Assembly: GCF_020080835.1 (NCBI RefSeq)
Contig: NC_058164.1
Location: 12,656,142 to 12,720,141, forward strand
Reading direction: 5' to 3'
Origin: Cotesia glomerata
Lineage: Eukaryota; Arthropoda; Insecta; Hymenoptera; Braconidae
DNA length: 64,000 bases
Shown: piece by piece, positions 12,781 through 25,914 of the stretch
Numbering within the stretch: position 1 is the first letter of the stretch
Layout: each line of letters begins with the position of its first letter
The notes under the pieces: generated by a model
Told to the model about the DNA's origin: nothing
What the model saw: only the letters and a program-made list of their open reading frames with translations
The model's database searches: none
Made by a program: the position numbers and the translations under genes

Positions 12781-13375
12781 CAACCGAAAAACGCCAGTTC
12801 TCCCTATAACCACGGGTGTGATTAGTAGTTCAGTGTTCTTCTGAAATTTACTCAGTAATTAATAAATTCTGAATTCCAACCAGTCAATCATCGATAATTA
12901 CTCTTGTATTCAAAATTTATCATAATAAACAATCGTAAGTTATTCGAATATTACGGATTTGTTAATGAATTACCTTGATTAACTAACTTAACCATTTACT
13001 TAATTAGTCGCCAGTCATTACCATCGGTCAACGCCCTCAGTATTTCGGATGCTCAGGTACTTGGATGAGGACCCAACGATAACAGTATTTATTCATAGAG
13101 GTATAATTCTTTCTCAGTTCTATTCCATACAAACTCACTTGTCTTCTCTTTCGCTTGTGCCCCGACCTACCCCAACAGGGATACCCCAACAGAGCAAGAA
13201 TTCCTCACGGTTCATTATAAATTCGTGAATCCATTGTCCATTAAAAACCCGCGTGCAGTTGCCTATAGGCGCGGTTCCCGCCTCCCGAGACATATAATCT
13301 TCAGTGATTAGTCTCAAATTTAAGGAACTGATTAATTAATTGTGTTATCGTCACCCGGACGTAACAATAGCCTTG

Positions 13376-15450
13376 GAGTTTTTTTTGTGTAACTCGCATT
13401 GGTTCACCGGTAGGAGTCGTCAAAGTACAGTTTTTGAAAAAAATATATTTTCTTTTTATTTTTCGAGCAAACCGCCAAAAGTAGGAAGAAAAAAAGGACT
13501 GACTCATGAAACAAATGTTATTTAACCAATATTTAATGAATTTACAGTTATTTTTATACCGGAAAACGTAAGAAATTGATAAATACTAACTCATAATGTT
13601 ATTTAGATTCATTTTTTCTATTTATTACCATTATATTTCCCTACACTAAGAACTTTTTTAAAATTAGTATGATTTTTTACTCATAATCAATACAAAAACA
13701 ACTCATGAATTCATAAAAAAGCAACAAAATTTAATCAAAATATACAGAAGGTTACGTTATTATGTAAAATGCTTGAAATGTGATAAACATCTAAATAGTT
13801 ATAAGAAATGAGTTAATAAATTTCAAATAATTACTAATGTTATTAAAAACACATCAAGATTTTGAAGCTGTATATAGTTTTTTGGCGCACGTTGGAAAGT
13901 CTTTTCTACATTATTGAACCATTAATAATAAATATTGTTTCTGATCTTCATTATATGTACCAAACTCGTTAAATTTTTCAATGAGTGCAACACATCGTTC
14001 GACAGTATTATTAACAACACGTAGTTTTTTGAAAATTTCGCAGCAAGTAATGTATTCTTGATCTGTTTCCCACAAATCAGGGTCGATGTCTAGAAATTCA
14101 CACGTCAAATTAAACTTATCAAAAATAGTGAGAGATTCTTGAGTCACAAAATCACTTATACTTTTAGACGACATTATTTCAAGCTTTTTCCTGTCTAAAG
14201 TAAATCGAGGATATTTACTATTGCTCGATTTTTTGTTTTTAATATAATCAACTATTTTTAATTTTTCTTCTCGGGATAGTTTTTGATCAAAAAGCACCAA
14301 GCCTGTAAGATTCTCGTTTAAGTACCACAAATGCTTGGAAAGTCTCTCTAAAGCAGCTTCTGCAACTTTTGGGTGATCTTTTTTATACTCTAATAAATTT
14401 TGAAATAGTTTTAAGTCATGATACGGAGCTTCAATAACACTTGTTGCTACGAATCATGCTTCAACATAAAAAAAAAAAGCAATAAATAAGCAAAATTCTC
14501 GTTAAGCTAACAATTCTGAAGGGTTGACGTGAAATTGTTCTCTGAACATATACATTTTTAAACTATAGATAGCTTTCGATAGCCAACGAGCATGATGCAT
14601 AGCACCAGGAGCTCTAAATTTTATACCTTTGTTTGGTACACCTCTTAAAAAAATGTAGCTCAACGTCAAAAGTTCATGATAGTCATCTCTTGAAGTTCGA
14701 TTCTGTAAAAAATGAAATGTAGTTAATATTAAAATATGAAAATTGTTTACTCAGTGAGAGAAACAAAGCACAACTTTGCAAAAATTTTTTCCATTAGTAA
14801 AAAACTGTACAATATTTTTACCTGTAGATGATCTTCGATGAAGGGTAGTAGAGTATTTTTTTTAATTCTAATTAACTAGAGCAATGTTAGAATATTCCAT
14901 CTCGGGACTGCTTGGTGCAATTTTTCAAAGAATGATTTCGACTTATACAAATTTGGCGTGAATGAAGTCAGCAATGAAAAAAATTAAAGTTTTTGCTAAT
15001 TTTGGAATTTTGTTACAAAATTAAATAATATTCATTTTTATTTTTTTGGTAAACGACAGAAATGTTGAAAAATTGCAAGATCTATGTTACAATTTTATTC
15101 TTGTAGTTTTTTTTTATTAATTTGTGTGTTTTAATATTTATTATGAGTGAGAAATCACAATGATTTTAAAAAAGTTCTTAGTGTAGGGAAATATAATGGT
15201 AATAAATAGAAAAAATGAATCTAAATAACATTATGAGTTAGTATTTATCAATTTGTTACGTTTTCCGGTATAAAAATGGCTGTGAATTCATTAAATATTG
15301 GTTGGATAACTTTTTTTTTATGAGTCAGTCCTTTTTTTCTTCCTACTTTTGGCGGTTTGCTCAAAAAATTAAAAGAAAATATATTTTTTTCAAAAACTGT
15401 ATTTTGACGACTCCTACCGGTGAACAAGTGCGAGTTACACAAAAAAACTC
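13376..15450 (-). mobile_element. 2.1 kb DNA transposon with ~290 bp terminal inverted repeats
   Basis: The left arm (13376-13665) and the right arm (15165-15450) are reverse complements over about 290 bp with few differences. Both ends start GAGTTTTTTTTGTGTAACTCG or close to it and pass through CACCGGTAGGAGTCGTCAAA. Inside, on the minus strand, is a decayed HHARW-family gene (13900-14705). An intact TIR pair around this gene is direct evidence that the protein family travels as a cut-and-paste element. No convincing target-site duplication is visible (CCTTG on the left, TTAAAC on the right). It is a non-autonomous, internally shortened copy, since the N-terminal half of the protein is absent. 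Confidence 0.75.
13900..14705 (-). pseudogene. Transposase-like HHARW-family protein, C-terminal half (copy 2)
   Basis: Reading from 14705 down, the translation gives ELLTLSYIFLRGVP, then FRAPGAMHHARWLSKAIYSL, then after a stop a segment with EAPYHDLKLF, then the open 139-codon frame 14330-13911. That frame has HLWYLNENLTGLVLFDQ, LWETDQEYI and VVNNTVERCVALIEKFN. The order is the same as in copies 1 and 4. At least two in-frame stops (near 14505 and 14455) disrupt it. The N-terminal part with the WDGKLL motif is not within this element. The function is inferred as a transposase from the flanking inverted repeats; I cannot assign a superfamily name with confidence. Confidence 0.75.
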
Positions 15451-15639
15451 TTAAACTATTTTGAAGAGCGTGAAATTCCCCACAAGGACCATCAATCCGA
15501 TTTGCAATATTATAAAAGCCGGGTAAGCATTAGAAATTTGAAAAAAATTTTTTACATGCATTTTAAATGGTAAAACTTAAATTTTTATTGTAAGTACTTA
15601 AAATTATTATTAAGAGCTCAAACTTGGTAAGAATTTTTT

Positions 15640-16507
15640 TTTCTATATGCAGATCCACAGATTCGGTAGAATCTGGCGCCAAGTTCCGTTCAAATCCGTT
15701 GTAAACGGAGCGCCAGACTACCGACTATGTTTACTGTAAGCAGAACGGTTTTTTGAGGTTGCGAAATTTTATTTAATTCTACGGTACTTTTTTTACCCAA
15801 TTCGTTTATCATAACAGTGATTCATAATTTATTTCACCGTATTAATGAATTATATTCACTAATGATAAAATAAAAATGTGTAGTAATCCTCCTATAGATA
15901 CGCAACTACAGTTAAAAAAAGTAATTCACAGCTTACATTTACGGCCACCAGGGTGCACTGGAATTATATCTACATAAGCTGTAGCTTCAAAAGGATAGTT
16001 TGCAGTAAAAAATGCTGCCAACGCGACATTAAAGTTGGTACCAATTGTAAATTTTCATTATAATTACAAAAAATACTAAAATCCGAACAAAAACAGTTTC
16101 ACTGTAAAAAAATCGCGCCAAGTCCACGTTCATAAGACTATTAGGAAAAAAAAAATTTTTTTTTCTTTACAAAAAGATACAAAATAAAAAAATTAAAAAA
16201 TCTAAGTAACCGATATGATTGTTTATGATTTTCGGAAATTAAAAAAAATCTTATTGTAAATTTAAAAATTTTAAAAAAACTTTTAGAACGTACTTGGTGT
16301 GCGTCATTGTGCATTTCAATTTTTTTAAAGTCCTAATAAATAGATTTTACGAATTTCATTAAAAGTAAAATATTTTGCAACCCCGCACACTAAATACGTT
16401 CTAAAATTTTTATTTAATTTTTAAATTTACAATAAGATTTTTTTCAATAAGATTATGAACGTGGACTTGGCGCGATTTTTTTACAGTGAAACTGTTTTTG
16501 TTCGGAT
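15640..16507 (-). repeat. Composite dispersed repeat, Y-Z-P order (inverted copy)
   Basis: Three modules recur together in the window. Y lies at 15640-15805 (GGCGCCAAG core), Z at 15925-16080 (GTGCACTGGAATTAT core) and P at 16081-16507 (fold-back). The copy at 30464-32706 has the same modules in the reverse order and orientation (P-Z-Y). That conservation of order shows they form one larger unit. No protein-coding frame is seen, so this is either a non-autonomous element or the end of a bigger one. Confidence 0.65.
16081..16507. repeat. P module: fold-back palindrome with ATCCGAACAAAAACAG ends
   Basis: The left end ATCCGAACAAAAACAGTTTC is mirrored exactly by GAAACTGTTTTTGTTCGGAT at the right end. 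The arms stay complementary for roughly 170 bp around a short centre, so the whole unit could fold into one long hairpin. It is closely related to 30464-30966. Confidence 0.85.
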
Positions 16508-16559
16508 TAATATTTTGCATGAGCACCGAAAAAAAAAAAAATTTTGCGGAAATGAACCA

Positions 16560-18110
16560 CCCTAATACAGAGCCTTAGCCATCCACCTTGCATGGTGATT
16601 TGGTCTTGGAGCTCGAAAGTTGATCCCGTTTTTCAGAGTACCACCGAAAAATATCAACACCAATTTCAAAAGCTCTTTATAATCGTTTCTGTCATGCTTT
16701 TTCTGGAATTTAAAAATTTTCATTATTTTTCAGAAAAATATTTCAAAAATTACGACCAAATAATACATTAACAACGAATAATCCTTTGAAATCTGAATAA
16801 ACCACTATGATCTAGTACAGAATGTTACGTCAGTATTTAGTATTAGTCAAATTCGACTACGAGTAAAAAGTCTAAAGGAGCAAATGAATTTTTAAAATTC
16901 TTTAGTGGTATTTGAAAGGTAGTTCTTTCATCAATAACTGATTGATCAAGAGACATAAAAAAAGTATTTCGAAACTTGAAATGTTGAGTTTTCAAACGGA
17001 GATAATAAAATTTTTTAGGCTGAAAAACGATAGGGAAATTTATTAACAATGATCTGAGCTGCATTCTTACCGGAAAAATATAATTTTTTTAGTTTTATTT
17101 CGATCCGCACGTTTAGTGGTCAAATCATTGATAATTAAATTGAAATCAGTACACTGATAAGAAAGTTAACTTGACTCGAGAAAAAAATTTTGAACTATTA
17201 AAACTATTTTGAAGAAAATTATTTTTTTTGACTCAAGAGAAAAAATTATTTTCCAAAGAAAAATTTCTTTGCTTAAGAATTTTTTCTCTAGACTCAAGAA
17301 AATCAGTTTTTTTAAAATAGTTTTCATGGTTCAAGATTTTTTCTGTTGCGTCAAAAGTTCACTTTTTAAATAGCTTAAAATTGCACTTATATCGTTTTTG
17401 ATCTCTTCAAGCTCAAAAATACAATATATGTGTTATTTTGAGCATTCCAAGCTCAAAGAGATAGCTTTTCTATGCTTTTGAGCTCTTCGAGCTCAAGAGT
17501 CTGATAGAAGTTTCATAGAACACTATTTTTTGAACTTTTGAACTGAAATAACTTTTGAATGAATCAACCGATTTTCACGCCGTTAGCGTCAATCCACGCA
17601 GTTATCCAAGTTCTATGATACACTTTTGAACACAAACTGATTAACCCGAAAATTTGAGAAATTCGAAAAATTCACTTTTTCCGAATTTGTTCGACAACGA
17701 ACTCATTTATAATTTCCTTGATAGCGATTGCTCGATTTGAACCAGTCCCACGATTAAGCTTAGGTACTCCTAGTAACTGCTGAGTATTAACACCCGATAA
17801 GATTATTGGAAGTTTTTCAACTTTGTCCCGGCCAGTTATATCAAGCAGTAACTTCCCATCCCAATGGACAACAACGCATTGAGCAATTCGTAAGTCAGCT
17901 TTTAAGTCTTTGGCAATTTCCTTTCTTAATTCTATCCGATTTCGATGAATCGTACAGTGACTTACAGAGACATCATTTAAATTATGTCCTAAAGCAGATG
18001 AAATAGAGAAAATAAGATGTGTCGTTTGTCTACTGGTAACGTTATCTCTATCCATTGCTGAAACAACTTCTGGTGTCATCAATTTGATTTTTTTTTTGGT
18101 TTTGGTTCTA
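16560..18110 (-). pseudogene. Transposase-like HHARW-family protein, both halves, interrupted (copy 3)
   Basis: The N-terminal part lies at 18082-17690 (minus). It reads as a continuous 136-codon frame with AMDRDNVTSRQTTHLIFS, a TIHRNR segment and VVHWDGKLLLDITGRDKVEK, then LLGVPKLNRGTG. The first Asp of the HWDGKLL motif is a likely metal-binding catalytic residue of an RNase H-like fold; that is inference. The C-terminal part lies at 16705-16560 (ELLKLVLIFFGG, then NHHARWMAKALY). Between them, the middle of the protein is replaced by unrelated AT-rich DNA and a hairpin-repeat fragment (17365-17698). It shows which N-terminal domain belongs to the family, since copies 1 and 2 lack it. Confidence 0.75.
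17365..17698 (-). repeat. GAGCTC-hairpin repeat, partial copy 5
   Basis: Contains the three palindromes and the first module, then merges at about 17695 into the transposase-like gene sequence. The first ~70 bp and everything from the second module onward are missing. Confidence 0.75.
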
Positions 18111-18295
18111 GAGGTAATTCATTAGAGGTAATTAGATAAGTCAGAAGTAGAAGAACTTTGTGATTGAGTTGATGCAGTAGACTGTTGTGAAAGAGGCAAC
18201 ATAGAGTTTATAAATGGAAATTTTTAAGAATACAGATTAAAGAAAATTGAGAAAAGATTTCAATTTTGTTAGCTCATGAAAGAGATTACTAAGAG

Positions 18296-18818
18296 AGAAA
18301 AATTAGAAAAACGGTAGACCCTGAAGGCCATCCCTGCAACTTCCCGCTAATTCCATACCTAGGTGCTTAAAATAGCACTAATGATGTTTTTGAGCTCTCC
18401 GAGCTCAAAGAATAATTTATGTGTCATTTTGAGCTCTCCGAGCTTAAAGAGATAGCTTTTCTATGCTTTTAAGCTCTTCGAGCTCAAAGTCTGATAGAAG
18501 TTTCATAGAACAATATTTTTTAAATTTTCAAACCGCAATAACTTTTGAATGGATCAACCGATTTTCAGGCGGTTTGCGGCATTCGATGCAATTTTTTCAG
18601 CCTCATGAAGAATCTTCAAGTTTAAATTGATTAAACTAGGAAATTTGGAGTAATTCCAAAAAAAAACACTTTTTTCGGTTTTCTTTCGTTCACGATATTT
18701 CTTGAACGAATTGATAAATTTTGACCGGCTTGACGGCGATGGACGTAATTTTTTTAAATTAACAGCTAATTAGTTTTTGGAATTGATCAGTAAAGCCGTT
18801 TAAAAGGTATTCCAAAAA

Positions 18819-18821
<3 letters not shown>
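18296..18821 (-). repeat. GAGCTC-hairpin repeat, partial copy 6
   Basis: It starts AAAAATTAGAAAAACGGTAGACC, runs through palindromes and two modules to GTATTCCAAAAAAA, then switches abruptly to a (GT)n tract that belongs to plus-oriented copy 7. This is a head-to-head junction with loss of sequence on both sides. Confidence 0.8.
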
Positions 18822-18878
<57 letters not shown>

Positions 18879-19516
18879 GTATATAAACCTCTTTTAACTT
18901 TTGAACGGTTGATCCGATTTCATCGCGGTTGGTGCCATTCAAAAGGCCTTAGCCGAACTTAGATTTCCTGTCAATTTGAACCGATTCAGACCGATAGTGG
19001 TTTTTTTCGAATAACTTCTAAACGGCTCTACCAATCGATTCCAAAAAATGTTCAGCTCTTGACCTTGAAAACCCACGTCGAAAGCTGCCAATCCGGTCAA
19101 AATCAGTTGATTCGTTTGAGAGATATCGTGAACGAAAGAGAACCGAAAAAAGTATTTTTTTTAAGTTACTCCGAAATTTCAAGTATAACTAATTAAAACT
19201 TATTAATCCATTATGAGGCTCAAAGAACTGCGTAGAATGCCGCAAACCATGTGAAAATCAGTTCATTCATTCGAAAGTTATTGCGGTTTGAAAATTAAAA
19301 AAATAGTGTTCAATGAAACTTCTATCAGACTTTTGAGCTCAATGAGCTCACAAGTATAGAAAAGGTATCGGAGAGCTCAAAACAACACGAAGATTTCACT
19401 TTTGAGTTTGAAGAGCTCAAAAACTTCGAAGGTGCAATTTTAAGCGCCTAGGTATTAACGGAATTGACGAGAAGTTGCAAGGATGGCCTTCAGAGTCAAC
19501 CGTTTTCCTAATTTTT
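18822..19516 (+). repeat. GAGCTC-hairpin repeat, copy 7 (first of a tandem array)
   Basis: Begins in its GT tract, so its first ~150 bp are missing, and runs to GTCAACCGTTTTCCTAATTTTT. It is joined with no spacer to copy 8. Confidence 0.85.
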
Positions 19517-20623
<1,107 letters not shown>

Positions 20624-20796
20624 AACTTCCCGCTAAGAAAATCGAAGATTTTCAAAAATCGGGAAGTTATTGTTTTCACCCCACTTTGCAAAAATCGAGT
20701 TTTCATCAGATCTCGACGTTTGAAGGTCATAGGAAGCTTCCCTGGCTACTTCCGCGAGGTTGTCACGGTGTCTGTATGTATGTATGTGTGTGTGCG

Positions 20797-20884
<88 letters not shown>

Positions 20885-21576
20885 TATGTGAACCGCTTAT
20901 AAATTTTGAACGGCTAATCCGATTTTATTGCGGTTGGTGCCGTTTGAAAGGGCTTGGCCAAACTTAAATTTTGAGTGTAATTTGGACCGATTCAGATCAG
21001 TAGATTTTGAGAAATCTTGAAAAAAATAAGAAAAAAAATTTTTTTAAACGTGGTTTCTTTTGGATAACTTTCAAACGGCTCTACCGATCAATTTTTAAAA
21101 CTTATCAGCTCTAGACAATAAAAAACCACGTCGATTGCCACCAAGCTGGTCGAAATCGGTTAATTTGTTCGAGAGATATCGTGAACGAAATAAAACCAAA
21201 AAGAGTGTTTTTTCGAAATTACTCCGAACTTTTTCGTTTGATCAATTAAAACCTGAAAAAACTTCATGATGCTGATAAAATTCCGTTGAATGCCGCCAAC
21301 CGCGTGAAAATCGGTGGATCCATTGAGAAGTTATTGCGATTTGAAAATTCCAAAAGTACTGTTCTATGAAACTTCTATCAGACTTTTGAGCTCAAAGAGC
21401 TCAAATGCATAGAAATACTATCTCTTTGAGCTCAGCTAGCTCAAAATATTACATAAATTATATTTTGAGATCAAAAATCGAAAAAACGCAATAAATACAA
21501 TTTGAAGCACCCAGGTATGGAATTAGCGGGAAGTTTCCGAGATGTCCTTTGGGGTGGACCGTTTTACTAATTTTTT
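20624..21576 (+). repeat. GAGCTC-hairpin repeat, copy 9 (tandem, full length)
   Basis: Starts AACTTCCCGCTAAGAAAATC immediately after copy 8 and ends GGACCGTTTTACTAATTTTTTTT, about 953 bp. The GT tract is at 20787-20880. It differs from copy 8 by many substitutions, so the tandem is not a very recent duplication. Confidence 0.85.
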
Positions 21577-21954
21577 TTTCCTTCCAAATTGTAAAAATTA
21601 TTGTAAAAATTATTAATTTGATTTTAAAAGTTATTATCGAGATATTTAATCAAATCATCTTAGATAGTTGAAAATACAAACTTATAGTAATATAACAGAT
21701 GATAAAAATTAACATATTAGTGGTAGCTTTAATAATTGATATCCTATCTATAATAATAAAAAGTAGTATTTATTACAATTATAGTATCTTAGAGCTTTTG
21801 ACAATACTTTGATGATAGTATTTACCATAAAATTCTCGCGTGTAAAGAACAAGATTTTATTTTTTATTCACTCAGAAATAATTTTTTTAGTTCATCATAT
21901 AAGGGTTTAAGGAATTTTTATTTCCTTACCCGATGAAAAAAGTTTTTGTCTTAT
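21577..21954. other. No recognisable feature
   Basis: AT-rich spacer without a frame, palindrome or repeat that I can match elsewhere in the window. Confidence 0.5.
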
Positions 21955-22248
21955 GATATATGATCATATATAATTATATATAATCATATATGAAATCATA
22001 TATAATCATACATGATTATATATAAGGTCATATACAATTATATATAAGCCTATACATAATTAGATCTGATCATATCTGGCTGGTATAACGCCATATATAA
22101 TCATATATGAGTCTATATATGATCAGATCTAATTATATATTAGTCTATATATAATTAGATCTGATCATACCTAGCTGTTATAACCCCATACATAATCATA
22201 TATAATTCTATATATGATCAGATCTGATAATATATGTCTATATGGGCA
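21955..22248. repeat. AT-rich minisatellite, left flank
   Basis: Degenerate units built from ATATATAAGTCTATATATGA, GATCAGATCTGATTATAT and CTGGCTGTTATAACCCCA. The last phrase recurs about 94 bp apart (22077 and 22171). The same minisatellite occurs at 35029-35826, and short runs occur near 48400 and 55450. Confidence 0.7.
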
Positions 22249-22762
22249 TTCCATGCCAAATCACCGAGGTTTCGACCTGACCCCCTTCGATTTTGCTAAA
22301 ACTTTTTTATTATTTTCTATTCTACCAAAAACATTTTTCTTAATTTTTTCAGATTTTTTCACCCAACCCAAAAAAAGTTACGAATTTTCGAAAAAACCCC
22401 TCGTTTTTTTTAAATTGCAATAACTTTTCCACAAATTAACCTTTCGGCTTTTTTTTTATTTTTAAAGGACATAGCCGGATTAATATGGGAATACTGCCCC
22501 CATGGCTTTTTTGACTCATACTTAGGGGGTCGATTTGGTATCGAATGAAAATAATTCACACCAATTTTTAGCTCTTTAACTCAAACGGTATTCGAGAATT
22601 TCAAAAAAACCTGTTTTTTTAAAATTATTTTTATTTTTATAGTAAAATTCGGAATTGATTAATGATGATTTTTTTCCTAATTCTTACGAGTCCAAAACAT
22701 GAAAAAATCATATGATCATGATTCTCAAATAGAAAACCGATTTTTAACAGAGAAAAAGATTA

Positions 22763-25700
22763 TTTTTTTTTTTTCAGCCTTTTGAAATATGTCACTCACC
22801 AAAATTCGTCCAGAAAATGTCTTTTATACTCCTCTATACTCAGGAATTTTTTGAATTTTTAGAAATGGTGGAACAATTCAAAAAATTAAAACTCATTTTT
22901 TTCAAAATCTTGCGTTTTAACAAACTTACATTTTTTAGTACACATAAATACGTAGAAAATTTTATTTTTACAAAAATATCTTTTCAAAAGATAAACAGAC
23001 AGATTGAGTAGGTTACAGTGCTTAGAAGGGTTATTATTGATTCAAAAGACACTTAAAGTTAATACTTATATTTTTTCATACTATTGGGAAATATTTTGAA
23101 TTTTGATACAAAAAAAATAAAAATTTTAATCAAAATAACAATTAGGCTAGTCTTCATCACTGTCTTCATTCACGACGACACTGATTTTTTCATCAATAAA
23201 CAGACGACTAAGTATCTCAGCTGGTTTTACGATTTTCGCTAAGTATCGGGCGTGAGATAAATAGTATATAATAGTAGCAATGTGTGAGCAACATCCAACC
23301 GTACGTCTACCATTTGCACAATCACAACAATATCGAGTTATTCCAGAGATATCGTTCTTATCTGATTGATATTCAACAAAACAATGATATGTCTTTGAAT
23401 TAATATGTCGAGATCTGACTTTGAATTTTATAATATTAGGTGTAATTTTTAAATAATAAAGTATTATCGTTCCGTTTTCATCCATCATTTCAGCTAAATA
23501 CGATACAGCTTGAGACATTTGATATGATCCTGTGAATAGAATTTTGAGTTCTTGTTCCGTTAAATCAGGAAAATCAGTTAACATATCTGAAGTTATTGTT
23601 GCAAGAGGAACTTTTCTTCTTGCCCAACGATTAGTCTCTACTTCTGAGGCTAAGGTATTATCTTGATACTTTTTTGAGTTTATGGCGGCAATAATTTTTT
23701 CAGAAAGATCGAGATCAGAATAAAGTCTCTTACCAAATTCATTGTGCAGAAAACAAGCGATTCGACAAAAAACACCAGTTTTTGGAAGCAATTTATTGTC
23801 TAGTTTATGATCTAAAATCCTAAACTTCTGCTTAATATCTCCATGTACTGCTTCAACAACCCAACGGATTTTGGTAACAAAACGGGATTCATTTGATTCA
23901 TCTGTGGTCAGTTGATTGCGTTTTCCTTTGAGAGCAGGCATTAGCACTTTAAACCCCAATTCTTCTAAATATACTATCACATCCCGGAAGCCACGATCAA
24001 CTACAATAATGTCATCTTTTTTCAGCAACTTGATCAGACCATTGGGATCACATAAGATGATTCTCATAATCTCAGCATCGTTCATATTAGCTGTATATGG
24101 CCTGAGCATATCTATAACGAAACCATTTGTAGTACATATCGTGAATGGTTTGCACAGAGGAACTTTCTTTTGACCAGAATATGATTTCCTCTGGTATTCG
24201 TTATTTTACACTTTTTGACGAATATATGTTCCATCGCAAATGAATATCAACTGGTCATCTTTCACTTGATACAGCACTTTAGCAGTATTAGAGGTATTGG
24301 CGAGTAATGTCTCCCTACTAATAGCATCAATTCCGAAATAATGAGGTAAAACACATCTTTCAAATGAAAGATATTGACCCACTTCATCACAGTAGTCGGA
24401 TACCATATGTTCCCGAGCTAAACCAAAAATGGAAGATATCACTGCATTTGAATTTCCTGTTCGTAATTTGAATAAAAAAATAACGAGAGCTTGAATGACA
24501 TTACGATTCACTGATTTTCTCATCGACGTTAACATTTCACGAAGTTTTATCAATTTTTCCCAGGTAAGGCTCGTAAATACCTCCAACTGTTTTTCTGAAA
24601 ACGAGTGATCTCCAATTATAGACGAATCAGTGCCAATAGCCAGCTGCCCAAGTAATTTTTCCAAATCACGAACTTCAAATACACTGGTATTCGAATAAAT
24701 CCGAAAATTGTTAATTTCTTCATCATAAAACCGCTTTTTTATAATGTGATCTTTACAACACCGATTTCCTTCAGGAATAAAGAGTCGTCTTGTCGAAAAT
24801 ACTTGTTTGCGTGCTTCAAATGGAACAATTGTGATGTTGCTGATAACTGGCCAGCAACAGTATTTGGCGTGTCGATATGATTCGGGGAAAACTCTGACTC
24901 CAACTCTTAACTCTCCATTTTTCATACAATAACATAGCAGAGGATCTTCTGCAGATTTTGACATTGCTAAGCCTATAGTGGATGTGAAGAACTTGAGAAA
25001 AAAATGATTGGCTGACTTTTTACGATACCAATCTGATCTGCAGAGATGAATCTGAGGTGTTCTTAGTATAGGTGGTCTTGTTAAAAATAACTTTTGCACT
25101 TACTACAAAGGCATCATTAACAAGAACTCTCTTTCCAATTTTTTCTGTCACCAATATTAGCTTCATCAATTGTCATAACTCAACTTTTATTCAACCTGCT
25201 TTTACGCATAATATATGTTACAATTGACATTTTTATCAAAATCCATTCTAACATCAATATTAAAAGATTATATATCAGGAATTTGGACATATATAAACTG
25301 ATTAAATATAAAACTTCACCACTTGAGTCTTTGTAATCGACTGTGACACTATTTAACGACAAAAATAGTATCTCATAAAGATGAGACAAAGATAATATAA
25401 CAAAAATGATACTCCAGTATAATTTTATGGTGGAACGAAAAAATATTGTCAATATAAGTACTGAATTAATTAATGCGTTAACTGCTATTCAGACAATGAC
25501 ATCAACCATAGAAGCTTCTTTGTTTTTAGGTTATCTAAACAAGCGGAACCTTAGAAGAAATAATGAATGGATACAGAAAATCCCGATAGATGGCGTTATA
25601 ATGTGCCAACTTGGCCAAAATTTTGAAAAACATAGTTTTAACGTTATCGTTGTCTAGTATAAAGATTGAGAAGTAATGTAATTGTGAATTTTAAACAAAA

Positions 25701-25914
25701 ATAAAATTTTCTACGTATTTATGTGTACTAAAAAAAATGTAAGTTTGTTAAAACGCAAGATTTTGAAAAAAAAATAAGTTTTTATTTTTTTTTGAATTGT
25801 TCCACCATTTCTAAAAATTCAAAAAAATTCCTGAGTATAGAGGAGTATAAAAGACATTTTCTGACGAATTTTGGTGAGTGACATATTTCAAAAAGGCTGA
25901 AAAAAAAAAAAAAA
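22763..25914 (-). mobile_element. 3.15 kb DDE-type DNA transposon with ~215 bp terminal inverted repeats
   Basis: The left TIR (22763-22975) and right TIR (25696-25914) are near-perfect reverse complements. They start with a T-rich run and CAGCCTTTTGAAATATGTCA, then share AGTATAGAGGAGTATAAAAG and TGTTAAAACGCAAGATTTTG. The flanks read GATTA before the element and TAATTT after it, and the uninterrupted copy at 33960-33985 has AAAATTATTAACC, which fits a TA target. Inside is a transposase on the minus strand with a single stop codon. TIRs, target and gene are all present, so this is one of the youngest DNA transposons here. Confidence 0.85.
23147..25099 (-). pseudogene. DDE_4-type transposase with C-terminal SWIM zinc finger, one stop codon
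   Basis: One reading frame of about 650 codons runs from 25099 to 23147, broken only by a TAA at 24206-24208. The catalytic triad of the IS5/Harbinger-like DDE_4 fold can be read: Asp in FICDGTYIR (residue 289), Asp in VVDRGFRDV (about 368) and Glu in RWVVEAVHGDIKQ (about 416). A SWIM-type finger, CDCANGRRTVGCCSH (CXCX8CXH), follows near the C-terminus, and the protein ends in an acidic NEDSDED tail. The N-terminal 200 residues probably bind DNA; FNKTT and MTIDEANIG-like codons upstream to about 25175 may be a further, frameshifted exon. It would cut and rejoin the element at its TIRs. The stop leaves no complete enzyme, although the damage is minimal. I lean towards the ISL2EU/IS4EU-like group but cannot confirm it. 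Confidence 0.85.

Larger units (their letters stand above)
10885..13375 (+). other. LTR-like promoter block, possible solo or degraded LTR sequence
   Basis: GC content rises and no long frame is present. Two similar core-promoter blocks occur about 980 bp apart (TATAAAAACCCCAGCCGCGG at 11782 and TATAAAAACCCAGCCACGG at 12762). TGTAACACCGTA occurs at 10911 and 11437, and the block ends with CACCCGGACGTAACA at about 13365. TG...CA-type ends and a TATA box with a GC-rich start region are what one expects of insect LTRs. I could not define a clean LTR pair or target duplication, and there is no gag or pol sequence nearby. Confidence 0.35.

Noticed and set aside
16843..17064. 73-codon minus frame as part of the transposase-like gene
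   Set aside because: None of its sequence matches the other three copies at the expected position, so it is not supported as coding.
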